A DNA stretch of 64,000 nt. Source: Hydnum rufescens UP504. Its lineage: Eukaryota; Basidiomycota; Agaricomycetes; Cantharellales; Hydnaceae. Shown piece by piece: positions 36,154 to 48,516 of this stretch; the first letter of the stretch is position 1, and every line of letters begins with the position of its first letter. The stretch lies in contig MU128997.1 in assembly GCA_014904985.1 (NCBI GenBank), positions 124,001 through 188,000 on the forward strand, in the 5' to 3' direction. Under the pieces are notes generated by a model. The model was not told where the DNA came from. It saw nothing but the letters and a program-made list of their open reading frames with translations, and searched no databases. A program made the position numbers and the translations under genes.

Positions 36154-38458
36154 TTAGTCAATTAGCGTTAGCCTTGGATCCATCCCTCTCGCACCGCGCA
36201 TGTTGACCACGCCACCAGCGACGCTAGACATGGCATGTGCGTAGAAGTATGCGCCATGGGACATGACAACTTGCTCTAAAATCGCCAACACGTCCGTCAA
36301 GAGTAGCGGCCAACCAACCAGTCGCCGATCTTCGGGTGTGAGGATGTCCATGGCTAAGACACCCCCATGTTCACGAATATACTGGAGTCCATCAGGAGTT
36401 CGTTCATCCGTGGCAAGATAGAATCTAAAGCGGGGTGATTGAAAATTCATGATAAGAAATGTTGGCTATGAGACCAAAGGGCTTTCATGCTCACTTATCA
36501 CCATCTCGTGGGGGCTCTACATCGATAAAGGTTTGGTCTGCGCTGACGTTTGGTACATCGGCCGTCTTCCATCGTTCACGCGATTTTACCATATCTCGAA
36601 TTTTTTGGGCGCCAACCCCAAGCCGTTGCTTGATTCGGTCCAAGTGCGCATGCAGGTCGTTGCTCATCGCCCATGAGAATCTCACAACTGTAAAGAATCA
36701 TCCAGCTCATTGAGCATCATAAACCAGAGATATTATGCAAAACACTATACTCACAATCGCCTCGACGCATATGGCTGGTCATCCACATGCGGCCATCGTT
36801 CACAGCAAGCATACGTGTCGCAATGCGTTCCGCAACATGCACTATTTGTGGGATAGGTCTGAAACCGTGCAGAACCAAGTCTGTAAAGCGGATTCGCTCT
36901 TCGACTGTGGTGAAAAGCAAGAAACCCTACCACGAGATTCCAAAACTGTGTCAAGGAATCACTCCGGCAGGGCAAGAACTCAAGACAAACGTACAGGTTT
37001 CCGGTAGAGATGGACCTCGCCCTCTAGCAAGAGAACCTCTTCAGTGTAGTGGTCGTAGTCATCGACGAGTCCTCTAAGCGATGACCGTTGGGCAATTTCC
37101 TGGATTGGCTCCGTAACGCTCTTCAGAAATCCATACTGGCCCTAAAGCGAGATAATCATAAGAATGAGGAACCAATTATCGATAGAGGAGAGGAAAGGGG
37201 GTTACTCACGCGCCAGCGAAAGTGTGCAATATCGCAAATCCATTCGAATCCAAGAGTTCGTGGAATTCTTCTTCGGATGACCAAGTGTTCATTCCTTTAT
37301 TCTGTAAAGTTTTGCGGGCATCATCGAGATTCATGAGGTGATTCTGGCCCAAGGCCTCCTGAAGTACAGTGGCTACCACGCTACCACCGACTTCTTTGGC
37401 GACAGGAGGCAACCGATCGACCCGGACGATTGAGCTAGGGTCATATTCGTGGTTCCGAATGACAGCTAGTGATGGTTTTGGATCGGAAGTGTGATAGGCA
37501 TCACGAGCCCAGGCGCCATTGCTCCTCTCGAGTTCAGGATCCAGCCCATGCAGCAAGAGGTATTCTCGGATAGTAATGACATTATAGCGTGAGCGGAGGT
37601 GCTTAAAATCTACCATAACGCCTATCGGGACGCGCCAACCCCTGTCCAGAATGTGGTCCTTAGCACAGACAGATGCTAGGTTCTCAGATTTCAAGGACGC
37701 ACATTTGTTGGTCTATAGGTAATTCTCGCCATTCGCTCGATCCAATAGCATCGCCTCGATTGACCATGGTGGCATAAGAGCCACAGACAGTACTAATATA
37801 CCATCAGCGAAAGGTCTTTAAAAGGTGAGCGAGAGCGACCTACACGTTCCATTGGCACGCTCTTGCGTAGACGAATGAAGGAAAGACGAGAGTGCGATTC
37901 AAAAGGGTCGCGTGCAGGACTCCGCCCTCTAATATGTACCGCATCTAGTAGTTTCGAAATAAAGGTGGGGGTAAACTTGGGCCCAAGAAGGCGGAAAACG
38001 GCAGGACTTGCATTGTTCCAACCAAGACCTAAACTGTAATCACGGACGTAATACCCCTTTGTCTTGCTTACCATCACTCGAATCTGCTCCAAGTTCAGGT
38101 CCTCCTCGTCGGGCTCGACATAGTGGCCAAGGCCCGGACGAATATATGGAGTGGTGGTATTTGGTGGACACATATCAGAAGCATCTGTGGGAGGGATCGT
38201 TGGGGGTATTGGAGGAAGGGATGAATCTGCGCCGGTGTTACTCCACCGATCTTTCCCGCCAGGTAGCCCCGGGGATGAAGTTCCAGTGTTGAGTCCTAGG
38301 AGGAGGAGATGAAAGAGAATACCAGTGCACGCGGCAGTTCCAAAGAATACAACAGCGCGTAGACGAGAACCGAAGCGAGGTGGTGGGGACGACTTTGTGG
38401 AGATAGGTGTTGGGAGATCCACCCCCTCTATATCACGGGGGAGAAGTTGGTAGGACAT
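36154..38458 (-). CDS. O-fucosyltransferase-like type II membrane protein
   Basis: Starts MSYQLLPRDIEGVDLPTPIS at 38458; a basic segment and one membrane span (AVVFFGTAACTGILFHLLLL, residues about 31-52) give a Golgi-type signal anchor. Lumenal part: LNLEQIRVMVSKTKGYYVRD, YSLGLGWNN, then over a GC-AG intron (37945-38011) MRYILEGGVLHATLLNRTLV, VFPSFVYARACQW; YATMVNRGDAIG; GWRVPIGVMVDFKHLRSR; HMRRGDC (the Arg-containing motif of the fucosyltransferase fold); FRFYLATDERTPDG; VMSHGAYFYAHAMSSVAGGV near the end. This matches a fungal family related to PF10250. Donor and acceptor sugars are not known, and GDP-fucose use is inferred only from the fold. Stop at 36154-36156. No certain frame break. Confidence 0.75.
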
Positions 38459-39015
38459 GGTATTGTTTGGGCGCCTAGCCGTGCGCCCAGCAAACAAGGC
38501 GAAGAGGCTCAAAACTCTGAACCTGGGAATAGAACGCTAGAACTGGATGAAAGGAGAGTTTTACAGTATTGGATGCTGAGTTTAATCGTGACAGGGAGAC
38601 AAGGTGCGCAGTTGACTGGACACAGCAATGCGACCGGATTAATGCGGCTTTCCGCGGGAAACTCCGGGCCATTGTAAACACATTTGTGGCGGAGACAGCA
38701 TCGAGAACGTGTCTTTATATATGGATGCTACGTTATTATTAAGCTATAACAAGGCCGAATGTTATGTGCAGATGCGGAGCGAAAGTCGGTTCTGGTTTGT
38801 ACAACATCAGCAAAGGAGAATTATCGAAATGATGGATTAAGAAAGGGGGGGATTGTAATTGTGGTGGAATTATAACGTTGACGAGGATGTCCGACCCGCG
38901 GGAGGAGTGAATCTACAACATAAAAATTATAAGCGAGCTGGAGGTGAAGGGAAAGTTCGATGAGAATCGGAAGAGAAGCAGACACTCACACATTCAGAAT
39001 TCAACAGCGGAAATA
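38459..39015. other. Intergenic, 557 bp
   Basis: Promoter of the fucosyltransferase-like gene and 3' flank of the nucleotidyltransferase-fold gene. Nothing recognised. Confidence 0.5.
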
Positions 39016-39686
39016 TTATGCCCGTGAGACAGCGTCAATAATGTAGGCGATTTCTGAATGGTGTTGGAGAGCAGCTTCGAGGTCATCGTGGTTGAGGCTC
39101 CTTCTGACTTTTCTGAGGTCTACCTCGCCACGAACAAGAGTGAGAATATCGTAGATGAAACGAATATCGTGGGCGTCCGCGCTCTTTTCGCGCTCGCCGG
39201 CACAGAGAATCTTCTCAATCATGAGGTGGGAAGGGGTGAGGAATGGGAGTTGACGGACGAGGCCGGTCTCTGGATCGGGGTTTCCGACAGGGAGGTAAGC
39301 TTGGGATCTGGGAAAGCGACCAGGCCGCATCAAGATGTCGACACCAACAGTGGAGGCCCACACGGCGCGAATCTGAGGATGTGAATTTTTTTCAGAGACT
39401 GCGGCGGTCAAGAAAGGGTAGAAAGGGGAGACGGACCGCATCCTTGCGATTGCCATCAAAGACGAAGAAGCTCCCGTGATCCTTCAAGGCGCTGAACTAT
39501 CTTTTCGTAGCCTTTGAACATGGGCTTGTTAATTTCGACGTCGATATCCTTGGAACCGCGAGGGGAACCATGAAGGAGGAGTTGGAAACCGCCCATGAAG
39601 ACGTGGGGAAGGTTGGCGCGGGTGAGAACGTCATGTAAGACGATGGCGGCCTCTGCAAGAGTATCGGCGTCGATGAGATTGGCCAT
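39016..39686 (-). CDS. Nucleotidyltransferase-fold protein
   Basis: Starts MANLIDADTLAEAAIVLHDV at 39686. GGFQLLLHGSPRGSKDID looks like the helix plus G-S/R...D-x-D metal site of the pol-beta type nucleotidyltransferase superfamily, as in AbiEii/MNT-like proteins. Then KDHGSFFVFDGNRKDA, an intron (GTCCGT donor to an acceptor before IRAVWASTVGVDILMRPGR), LPFLTPSHLMIEKILCAGER, SADAHDIRFIYDIL and a final RRSLNHDDLEAALQHHSEIA. About 200 residues, with the order of catalytic loop then helical C-terminus seen in fungal members of this poorly studied family. Substrate unknown. A one-base break lies near 39480 (QRLE/KDHGS). Confidence 0.6.
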
Positions 39687-40792
39687 TGGTGAGGTAGGGA
39701 GAGGAGGAGGGAGAAAAGCAAGGGAGTATTTAAAGAGATGAAGGCGAAAATATGAAACGATCGGTTTCGCTCTTGTGTAAATAGGATCTAATTGAGGCTG
39801 AGAATAGGGATCGTGGCCCGAATGGATCTTGTTTTTCGTCGTTGTCAATGACTGCCGCCCCGCCCAGGCTAACCCGATCCAACACAACTTGACCAGTTAT
39901 CTGGTAGAGCGATCCCTGGTTGCCTGCCAAAAACAGCCGGCTTTGCTTCCGGCGTCGCATTTTAGTGGATTTTCTCCTGTCTGGGCAGCGTTTTCGCCCC
40001 GCCACATCGCCACAACCCGGCCTTTGTTCGTCGTCACTCCCGGCCAACTCCGCCTATGCATTCCAGATTTCTCTCCTGTCTGGGCCGATATGGGCATACT
40101 TGACAGCCATACACCACAAATCAAATCCCTACCGAATTCTCAATTTTACTTGATTTGATTGATTTGTTATTTTGTCTGTGACGGTGTCCGAAGTCCGTCA
40201 TGTACCCGGACCTCCCTTGGTACCAGCCAACATGTCCCGGATGAGCAGCGAGCCTCTTGGTGCACCACGCTTGATTGAGGGATGTGGCAGGGCAATTTTT
40301 CGTGGGACACTTCGGGATCAACGGAGCGCCAGTAGCAGCAGCCGGTTGACCGGCGGTTCGCGTAGGACCCCGGAATGAAGGTACTGTTCAATCCTCAACA
40401 AAATAAAGATATTCCCTATCGATTTGATTTGGGATGGAGGTGGCGGTGGCGCAATGCTGGTGAGAACATTGCTGGGAGTGAGAAAATGCAGGTTGCTCCG
40501 GCTTTGAGGGTCGAAACACGGAGGCGCACCGTTGCCACTGTTTTGCAACACGCCCACAAGGGTTTCATCAGAACATATCTCACCTGGTGATACTACTATA
40601 CTAGTGTAACGTCAAAGTATAGTCACTAACCGCATGGTGCGGTGAAACCCGGTACCACTCCGCCCTTGCTACCCCCGTACATCTATCCCAGAATACTGTA
40701 CGGCCCGCGCACGTCTCTCTCCCTCCTGATCTACAGTCCGCGGAATTTCTCCTAGGTGATTGGCCAATCCTCTTGCCGAATCATAGCCAATC

Positions 40793-40809
40793 TTTTTTTT
40801 TTTTTTTTT
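40793..40809. repeat. Poly-T homopolymer (17 T)
   Basis: Read directly; preceded within 40 bp by two CCAAT motifs, so it may be a nucleosome-depleting poly(dA:dT) element of a promoter not otherwise identified. Confidence 0.8.
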
Positions 40810-41209
40810 CAATCGATGGCGGGTAGTCATGGTGTACAGGTACACACGCCCCTATTTCCTCTCTTTGACCTTGCCGTTCTTCTTCACACATATGAATTAA
40901 TGCTTACCGCCGACGAATAGGGGAACGAAGCTCGCCGCTTGTCAGGCTTAGTCAAGCGAGAGGAGCACTCAATTGCTGAAGAACCAAAAAAAAAGAAAAA
41001 AAGGACAAAAAAAACCAGAGGTGTTTGCGCGACCCAGGCAACTGGTTCTGCACACCTTCCATTCTGATCAATGTTTCACTACTTGGCTGTTGTGCATAAT
41101 TCTCAAATGGTTCCTGCTCTTGTCAATGATTCACTATCAGCAAGATAGCAGCAAGATCCAGTTGGCACGCTGATAGATAGATACAGTGGCTCTCGGACTG
41201 TCTGATTCC

Positions 41210-41226
41210 GACACCCGGCGGGTGTC
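41210..41226. repeat. Short perfect inverted repeat (8-bp arms, 1-bp centre)
   Basis: GACACCCG, G, CGGGTGTC. Intergenic; may be a protein-binding site or chance. Confidence 0.5.
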
Positions 41227-41766
41227 CCTTTGATACAGCAATCGCCCTGCATGCATATGCAAACTTTCCCTCGGCCTCGGCCTTAACTGTGAGCGGAAAC
41301 GAGATCTGGTAGAGTCCCTGAGAATGTGTTACACTTTTTTTGTTCAGTACTATCCCTGAGACTTGGGGGAGGAGATTGCCGGGTGGCAGAGGTCATCTAG
41401 CTTTTGACTCAATTGTGCATCAGGCTCGCATTCCCATCGCGAACAGCTGGGGACTCGCACTTTGTATATCCTCAACGCCGTCCCTGTGAATCTTTGAGTG
41501 TGGACTGTTGGCAGGCCTTGTTACGTGCCTTAGATTCTATCGTGTTCTATCGTGTTGCTTTGGTGGTCATGTCAACCACCAGGTGATCAAACGCAACTTG
41601 CAATTGCACTGCCTTTTTCTCTTCGCGCCCCGCACTCGCGCGAATCCTCTCATACATTGTTCCGGTAAAGACGTAAGGGAACATAGATCATTAATCTCGT
41701 ATTCAAACATAGATGGTGACCATTGGTGGTGAACTCGAAGCGAAAATACCAAATTAAATCCCATTT

Positions 41767-44700
41767 CTACGAAGAACCAGGACTGGGTCTCGCATTCCCA
41801 GATCCAGGGCTCCCGTTACCGCTGGGACCGTCCTTCTTGGCATCGCCTGGCGACCGTTTTGTAACATGAGCTCGACAATTAGGGCACGATCGGGACGTTT
41901 GTAACCACTGCTGCAAGCATTCAACATGGAAGAAGTGCGAGCATGGGTTGATCCCAAGTACATTGTCGTTTTCCTGGAACTGTAAATAGGATGGATCATT
42001 GGGGGAAATTTATGGGCATTCGAAAAACTGGCGGCTTACGTCGTCCAGACAGATCGGGCACCGGGTCTCGCCCCCGGGTTAGGAAATTCTTTATATATAC
42101 CCTTCGGAAGGGATGCGATCACATCTGCTGGCGTATGGGTAGGTCTCGCCTCACCAATCCTGGCGCTTAACCTCAGAAGGCCTTCATACGATTGATCAAA
42201 TTCACCATCCATCTAAAAAAAACTTTGTTAACGAAGCTCGAAAATAAACTCGAAACAGGTCTATACCAAGTAGTCACCGAACCTGCGTCGCGAGGGCCAA
42301 ATACGTATCCTCGTTCGGCAGTCGAATGCCGGGTGTTGGCTGGCCACGAAGCCAACCAATCATCTACCGAAGCATCACTAATCCCACTAGGCGGCGGGCG
42401 ACTTCGTCGCAACCGGTTCGCCAGACGGGTTGCTGGTGATGGAGAAGGTGAATTGGGTCGCGGTTGAGCTCCAGGCGCGTGGCGTCCCATAACAGTTTCA
42501 AAGGCGATTGACGACGATGGTGATCGAAGAGGAGGGGGGCTACGATTCGAGCTCCGACGATCACGTCGCGATGCGGAAGTCGAGTCGTGGGGATGTACTT
42601 CGTCTATTACAATACGACCCCGACGCCCGGCTTCGCCTGATGATCGATGCTGAGATTGAGGTCCAGTACTTGGTGCACTTGCTCTGCGCTCGTGCTCGTG
42701 CTCCTGCACGACGTCAGACTCTCGTCCAGCGCGACCCATGTAGTTCATGATGCGATCTACTCCTGTCGCCACACGGGAGACCTCCCCAGCCAAATCTCGT
42801 AGCCGCCGCCTCTCTCGGAGTCGCATGCGTTCCCTTTCCATTTCACGACGGAACTCATCAGACATGGGGTTATATCCCGGGGGATCTTCAGGATTGAACG
42901 ACATGCTACTGGAGCGACTGTCCCACGATGACTGGGAGAACTGGCGATCGGAGACTTCCCGCATCAAGTGCAAGTGCCTCTGCAATTCTCCCAATGTCGT
43001 CTCAGAGGGTGATCTGTCGTTGTTACGAATAGAACCGTGTCTCCGGATGCTGTCGACTGCAGTCTCGGATGGTGGAATGGTAATGGGCTCCATTGGTTCT
43101 GGCCGATAGCGATATGTTGAAGAATGCTGAGGATGAATAAGAGCTTCCGTCACCTGGCGAGCCTCATCAACGGCTTCGCCAAGTTCTTGAATATTCCTTG
43201 ATAACGATAACTCCCTCGAGAGTCGGGAGTGGCGTAATGGAGGGTCAAGATAATTGAGGTTGTCCAGACGCTGTCTTCTCTCGGCTCGCCTTTGGGCAGC
43301 TTCCGACTCAGTAACGGGCACCGTCTGCCACGTACCGGAGCCAGGTTCCCTCGGATTTGGCGAATTCTGGACCCCAGGTAGGGAGCGAATCAAGGCATTA
43401 GATTTGCACACCAGGTCTGAGAAAGATGGGCCACTCTTACATCTTGCTGGGGCCTGTCACGAGAAAACATACCGAGAACGTTGGCCCGAGGCGAGTCCGC
43501 ATTCAAAGAACCCAGAAGGGGCTCATCATCATACGACGGGCCAGAGCTCGTTCGGCGTGATCTCATGAAATCGAGAGGAGGGATGACAGGCGGACCCTCC
43601 ACGTCCAGCGTAGGGTTCCGGCTGGCAGGTGGGCTGTAACCTGTTCGCACATCGTCAAACCCGGGCCCGCTCAGTGTGCGTGCTTGTAGTCTGGGTGCCT
43701 CGGGTAGGGACGGCCTGGCTCGCACTCGGGGATCTAGCACCGGGACACTCATGTCGTCCACATCCATGTCATGAGACGGACTGATTGAGGATGTCGGAGA
43801 TGGTGACTCGCTGGATATGCCGGCGAGCTCGTCGAGGCGCGGTTGGCCGTATTCTCGCAGAGCTCGACGGAGAGGTTCGGGAACCCCACGGGCACCATAG
43901 CGGCGAAGTGTCGCATCCACCTGCGTTATGTCTGGTGGCGAGGAAGATCTAGGCCCAGGCGTGATGGAAGCCCACCTTTCATAAACTGTAGGAGACTCAT
44001 CGTGGCTTTCAGTACGGCGTCTGCTGAGAGAATTGACCATGCGAGTGAAGCGAGAAGTGCCAGCCCCTTCGGCCTCGGGGTCCCCTGATGCTGGGAGTTC
44101 AAACCTGCACCTTCCCAATCGCGAGGATCACGGCCATCACTATGAGGCGCATCCTGCGACGCCCATACTGGGGTGGCAGCCCGAGGCGGAGGGTTATACG
44201 ACGTATGACTGTGACGAAGATAATCCCGCACCGCGGACTGAGCAGCCAAAATGCGATCCTCCGGCCGCAAATTTGTCGAAGTAGGACGACCCTGGGATTC
44301 CACGGACGATTGTCTACGAGAGGGCAAGAAAGAAGGGTCTGTAAATCGGGAATCATCCCTATCAGGAAGTGACGATATAGCAGGAGCTAGCACCAAGATG
44401 AACATGAGCCAAGTTTAAGGAGCTATGAGGTCAGGCATCACGTACAAGCACGCCTCCTGCGAGAACCAGACGATGGTATATCTACAAAAGACCATCAAAG
44501 GAAATGATCTCTTAGCCAATGCCAAGGCAATCGTTACATGATACGCACGACTAGAGATGCTCGATGACAAGGAAGGCCAAAAGGGGCGATCGTTAGCACC
44601 AGAATCCTGATCCCCGTTCACAAAGCGAACAATTGGGCGTCTATCGAGATGATTGCTGCCTGCTGGAATAGCTTCAGGTAACAGCGTATCAGGAATTTGT

Positions 44701-47030
44701 GATGAACGTTGCAACATGGGGTCTCCGTTGGTCCCAAATGAGGGTGGAACAGGTTCGGACGGCGAGAAGTGAAGAGAATCTAAGGAGTCTTCAGATGCAT
44801 TCCTTTCATTTGCTGGAGCCCAAAGAGAAATGGTATATGAGGGGGTGTCATTCCTAGTTCTCGGAAGGGTTTCGTCCCGGGGTGCAGAATTTGCCGAGGA
44901 CTGACGGGACGCGAATGGTCCTAAAGCTGGAGGGAAGCGTGGGGAACCAGTGGGCACAGGGGAACCGGGTCGAGGTGGGTTTGGTGGACTGGGATGAGAC
45001 ACCAGCGGAGGAGCAGGAGTGGAAGTTGAAGTGGTTCCATTTCGGAGCAAGGAAATGGGGCGACGAGATGGATTTATGTTGGATCCTGGAGGCGCCCTCG
45101 GCGCGGCGGGCGAACCACTAAAATCGCGAGATGAAAGGGCAGGCATTTCAGCTCGTCGGTAGGTAGACCTCCCGAAATCCATAGACGTCCTGAAAGACCG
45201 ATGGGCTCGGGAAGATGTAGTATGGCCATCTTCCCACGCATATAGAACATCATCATCAGAAGGCAAGGGGGCACGTCGCGTTCGAGTGTCCAGAGGAAGG
45301 GCCTGGTCGAGGTGTGATAAGGCCTCGTGGATTGCTTCATGCTGACGAATTGGACCCAAGGAACGAGGAGTTTCCAGTTGAGGAAAGGGTCCACGTCTAC
45401 CTCGCGGGGAAGCGGATCCATCAGTGTTGGGGTCGAAGGGGGCAGACGATACTGATGAATATCGGAGGCGAGGCGCTTGGTCTGCCAAATCGGCCAGGCG
45501 ATGCAAGCGGTCTATCTCCACATCCAGTGCCAGCGTACTCCTTATAGCATGGGCGCTCTGAGACGTTCGGAGGGGAGGTATGCTGGGGCGCACACTCTGG
45601 TGCGCGTGGAGGTCTCTTGTAGACGGATCGATCAAACCAGAAGACTCAAGGTATGCCAAAAAATCACTGCGGGCTTCCATGCCTCCTCTGTTGGGAAGGG
45701 GCGGTGGTCTCGCCGAGCTAATAATGGGAATCGGAGGGGGGCCAAGACGTGATTGTGCGTGCGAACGAAAAGCATCAGATCGACTTCGGTCAAGAGGCTC
45801 AGGAGATATTGATGGAGTAGTGGGCGACTGTAATCGTTCGGTTCTTCTCCAGGGATAAGGTCCACGCACGTACAGGGAGCTCAGTGATCCGAAAGGTCGC
45901 TCCGAGGAAGCAGGGATAATTGGTGACGATGGTCGCGGTCCAGAAGATTGAGAGCTGCGTGGGGAAGTTCCGCGCGTGGCCACATCTGACTCCCCATACC
46001 TATACGGTGGATCGATATCAAGACTGTTCACGGAATCACGTGTAGTTTCAGGCTCCATCACGTTGCCATCATCAAGACCCCGAAGAATATATTCGTTGTA
46101 CGCGGAAAAGTTGATTATAGGACTGCTCGGCGCGGGAGGTGAGGAAAGAGTCGGGGAAATAGTTCTGGAATTGGTTCTGCTTGCACGGGGATTGAACTCG
46201 AGCTGCAGTGGTGATGGCGAGTCAGATTCGGGTGCAGGAGAGTGAGCCCCCGCAACTCCGAGCTCAGAGCGATTGGGGGCTGGGCGATGAAACGGAATAG
46301 GTTGAGGTTCGTTAGGGAGCGAACTATCGCGGATAGCATCCACCGTCTCCTGAAATTCACGAGCACGTGCAAGGATAGATTCAAGCGCTTCCCGATGGGC
46401 TAGGCTATTGGAACGTACGGGAGGATGAGAGGCTGATCGCAGAGGCGAATCTCCACTGGTCATAGTAGTAGTTGATGCAGGACTTGAGAATTGCAGAGAC
46501 GGAACAGAGTGGATGGACGGAGATATTTGTGCAGCGAGGGTAGAAGTGACTGACACATTGGGAAGAACAGCTTCCAGTTCAAGGGACCTTCCATCCTGAG
46601 ACGATCGGGGGGGCAAAACCCCATCCTGCGGTGAGTCCTGAGAGAGTAGACCCGGGTCAATCATGAGTAACGCGCCAGGAGGAGGCGATGAAGTCGCGGG
46701 ACGAGGGTGGTCGGGATATGTGGAGGCGCGGCAAGAATGCAGAGGATCCGGAGGAGGTGGCCATCAACTATGTGGCAGCTTGGTTATATAGACCACTACT
46801 AGCAGTAAAGGACTCACGGCCGTCCCATGCGTCTGATCAAGCCTGAGAGGGGAGCGACTCCGTGCTCTCTTATTCCCCCCAGTATCACTGTTTGAACCTC
46901 GAGAACTGCTGGAAGAAGATCCTGCGCCATCCATACCTGCGTTTAATTGATCAAATGAGCGCTTGAAGGGTGTCGACGAGCGCAAGTGTATGTCGACAGG
47001 AGATGATGCCTGGGGCCCAGGCTCATCCAT
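41767..47030 (-). CDS. Giant disordered RING-H2 E3 ubiquitin ligase
   Basis: Begins MDEPGPQASSPVDIHLRSST at 47030, with a short basic stretch (GGNKRARSRSPLRLDQTHG). A 749-codon, almost wholly Ser/Pro/Arg-rich frame (46664-44415) follows without interruption, then further disordered exons (43390-44400 and 42240-43410), e.g. NPMSDEFRREMERERMRLRE, an Arg/Glu helix. At the C-terminus LPKGIYKEFPNPG leads to the RING-H2: CPICLDD, then over an intron FQENDNVLGINPCSHFFHVE and CLQQWLQTSRSCPNC. The eight ligands read C-x2-C, C-x-H-x2-H-x2-C, C-x2-C, complete. It ends ARPSPGSS (stop 41767-41769). Total about 1,550 residues. Substrate unknown. One-base breaks near 42071-42075 (G run on coding strand, just before the first RING Cys) and near 44085-44100. 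Confidence 0.8.
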
Positions 47031-47203
47031 TCTATTGCATGCAGAAACACAACTCCAGACAAGCTGTTGGACAGAATCGTTGAGCTGGCCTTGCGATGAT
47101 CGCGGAACTAACCGGTTCTACCGTGCTACATGGAACGTGAATGATGCTATCATACTATTGTACTGAAGATCCTGGCGTATATCCGCAATCCACAACCACG
47201 CTA

Positions 47204-48516
47204 TCAGTCAAACTTCTGCAAACAAGCCTCCACTGCCTCGAGGTCTGGGCCGAAAGAATCCATTTCGAACGAATCCGACGATGACGAGGTATTGGCCAAT
47301 ACATCAATCGACGGGGGTTGTGCCGGCGGTACTCCGCGTTGTGTGGTGGCCGGGACAGATACTATAGCTTGGGCGCGTGAAGACACCAGAGGCACCTTGA
47401 AAGGTTTGGCCGCCCCAGCAGTTATCAACCCGGACTTCGGCATCCCTTTCATTCCAAGACTCTTAGACTTGACGCTCGAGGATAGGAGCTTCGTGTGAGG
47501 TCGGGATGGGGGAGATAGATTATGCAATTTCTTGGCGGCCACTGCAGCTACACTCGAATGACCGTATTGGCCTGCATTTTCAGATGGGACGGAAGGCCGT
47601 TCTCGCGCGGATAGGCGTGGTGCCGTAAGACTACTAGCCCGACCTAATTGCGATGATGATAATATTCGTCGTGAGCTCGACGCCTTTTCCATGCTTATTG
47701 ATTGATGCTGGGATGGAAGGTTGGAAGGGTGCGGATGTGAATTGAGGATATCTTGGTAGATATCCATTGAATCTATTCGAGACTGGGGCCCGGCTGATTG
47801 GGATGATTGGGATACGCGGTGATTGCCTCTGGCATTTAGTGATACGTCCGTCTCATTGGTCATATCCAGAAGATTATCGTGCAATCGGGGAGTATTCGTA
47901 GGTAAGCAAATGGCACTCGCGGAACACTCTTTAAACTTTGAGGACTGGGGGTCGGAGATGCCAACTGCCCTCTCACGGAGAGATTGCGATACGTTCAGGA
48001 CCAAGCTCGCAACATGGTCAATATCTACGTCCGGGGGAGCAGTGCGGTGGTGATCATCGGGAGCAGATCGACGGCCACGGCGGGGCCTTTTCGGATCTGA
48101 TGGTGATGGGAGAGTGAGCATGGAAGACGTTCTTGAGGCGGCTGACACCGTAGCAGAACGTGGACGTTTCGTTGAGCTTGCAGGCGCTGATATGGACCTC
48201 GCTACAGCGGAGATTGGCCTAACTTGAGATGGTAGCGCTGTAAAATCCAGACATATTACAGATGACATAGGATACCAATAGTGGACATATCTTTACCGAC
48301 GCCTTGCATTACTGTGGCCAGAAAGCGAGTGTTCTGCGAACTTTGCCAAAAAACACGCTCGGGGCTTTCATGATGGATCCTTTTGTTCCTCTCCCATGGT
48401 GGGGTAGTCTCCATGCCGCAGCTTTTGTCAAGGAGGATGGCCGTTGTTGCAACAAACCAACGCGAATTCGGTGCAAATAAACCACAACACCCCCACGTGG
48501 CGGTACTGCACAACAT
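47204..48516 (-). CDS. Unknown basic, disordered protein
   Basis: A likely first exon from ATG 48516 (MLCSTATWGCCGLFAPNSRW, FVATTAILLDKSCGMETTPP, TRFLATVMQGVGKDMSTI) looks folded and conserved. It splices in phase (donor GTATCC near 48278, acceptor at about 48237) to ALPSQVRPISAVARSISAPA. The rest is Ser/Arg/Pro-rich with basic clusters (DPKRPRRGRRSAPDDHH) and an acidic end (SSSSDSFEMDSFGPDLEAVE, then ACLQKFD; stop 47204). The basic KRPRRGRR stretch could be a nuclear localisation signal. I recognise no family. The real start could be further upstream. It lies 173 bp before the RING ligase gene, on the same strand. Confidence 0.5.

Larger units (their letters stand above)
39687..41766. other. 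Intergenic, 2.1 kb
   Basis: Holds the promoter of the nucleotidyltransferase-fold gene and the 3' flank of the RING gene, both transcribed on the minus strand. Two CCAAT boxes (40764 and 40786 region) stand just before a 17-base T run. An A/K-rich stretch follows at 40980-41015. No gene could be supported. Confidence 0.45.

Noticed and set aside
42747..43109. Plus-strand frame opposite the RING ligase
   Set aside because: Shadow of Ser/Arg-rich coding sequence on the minus strand, with no independent support.
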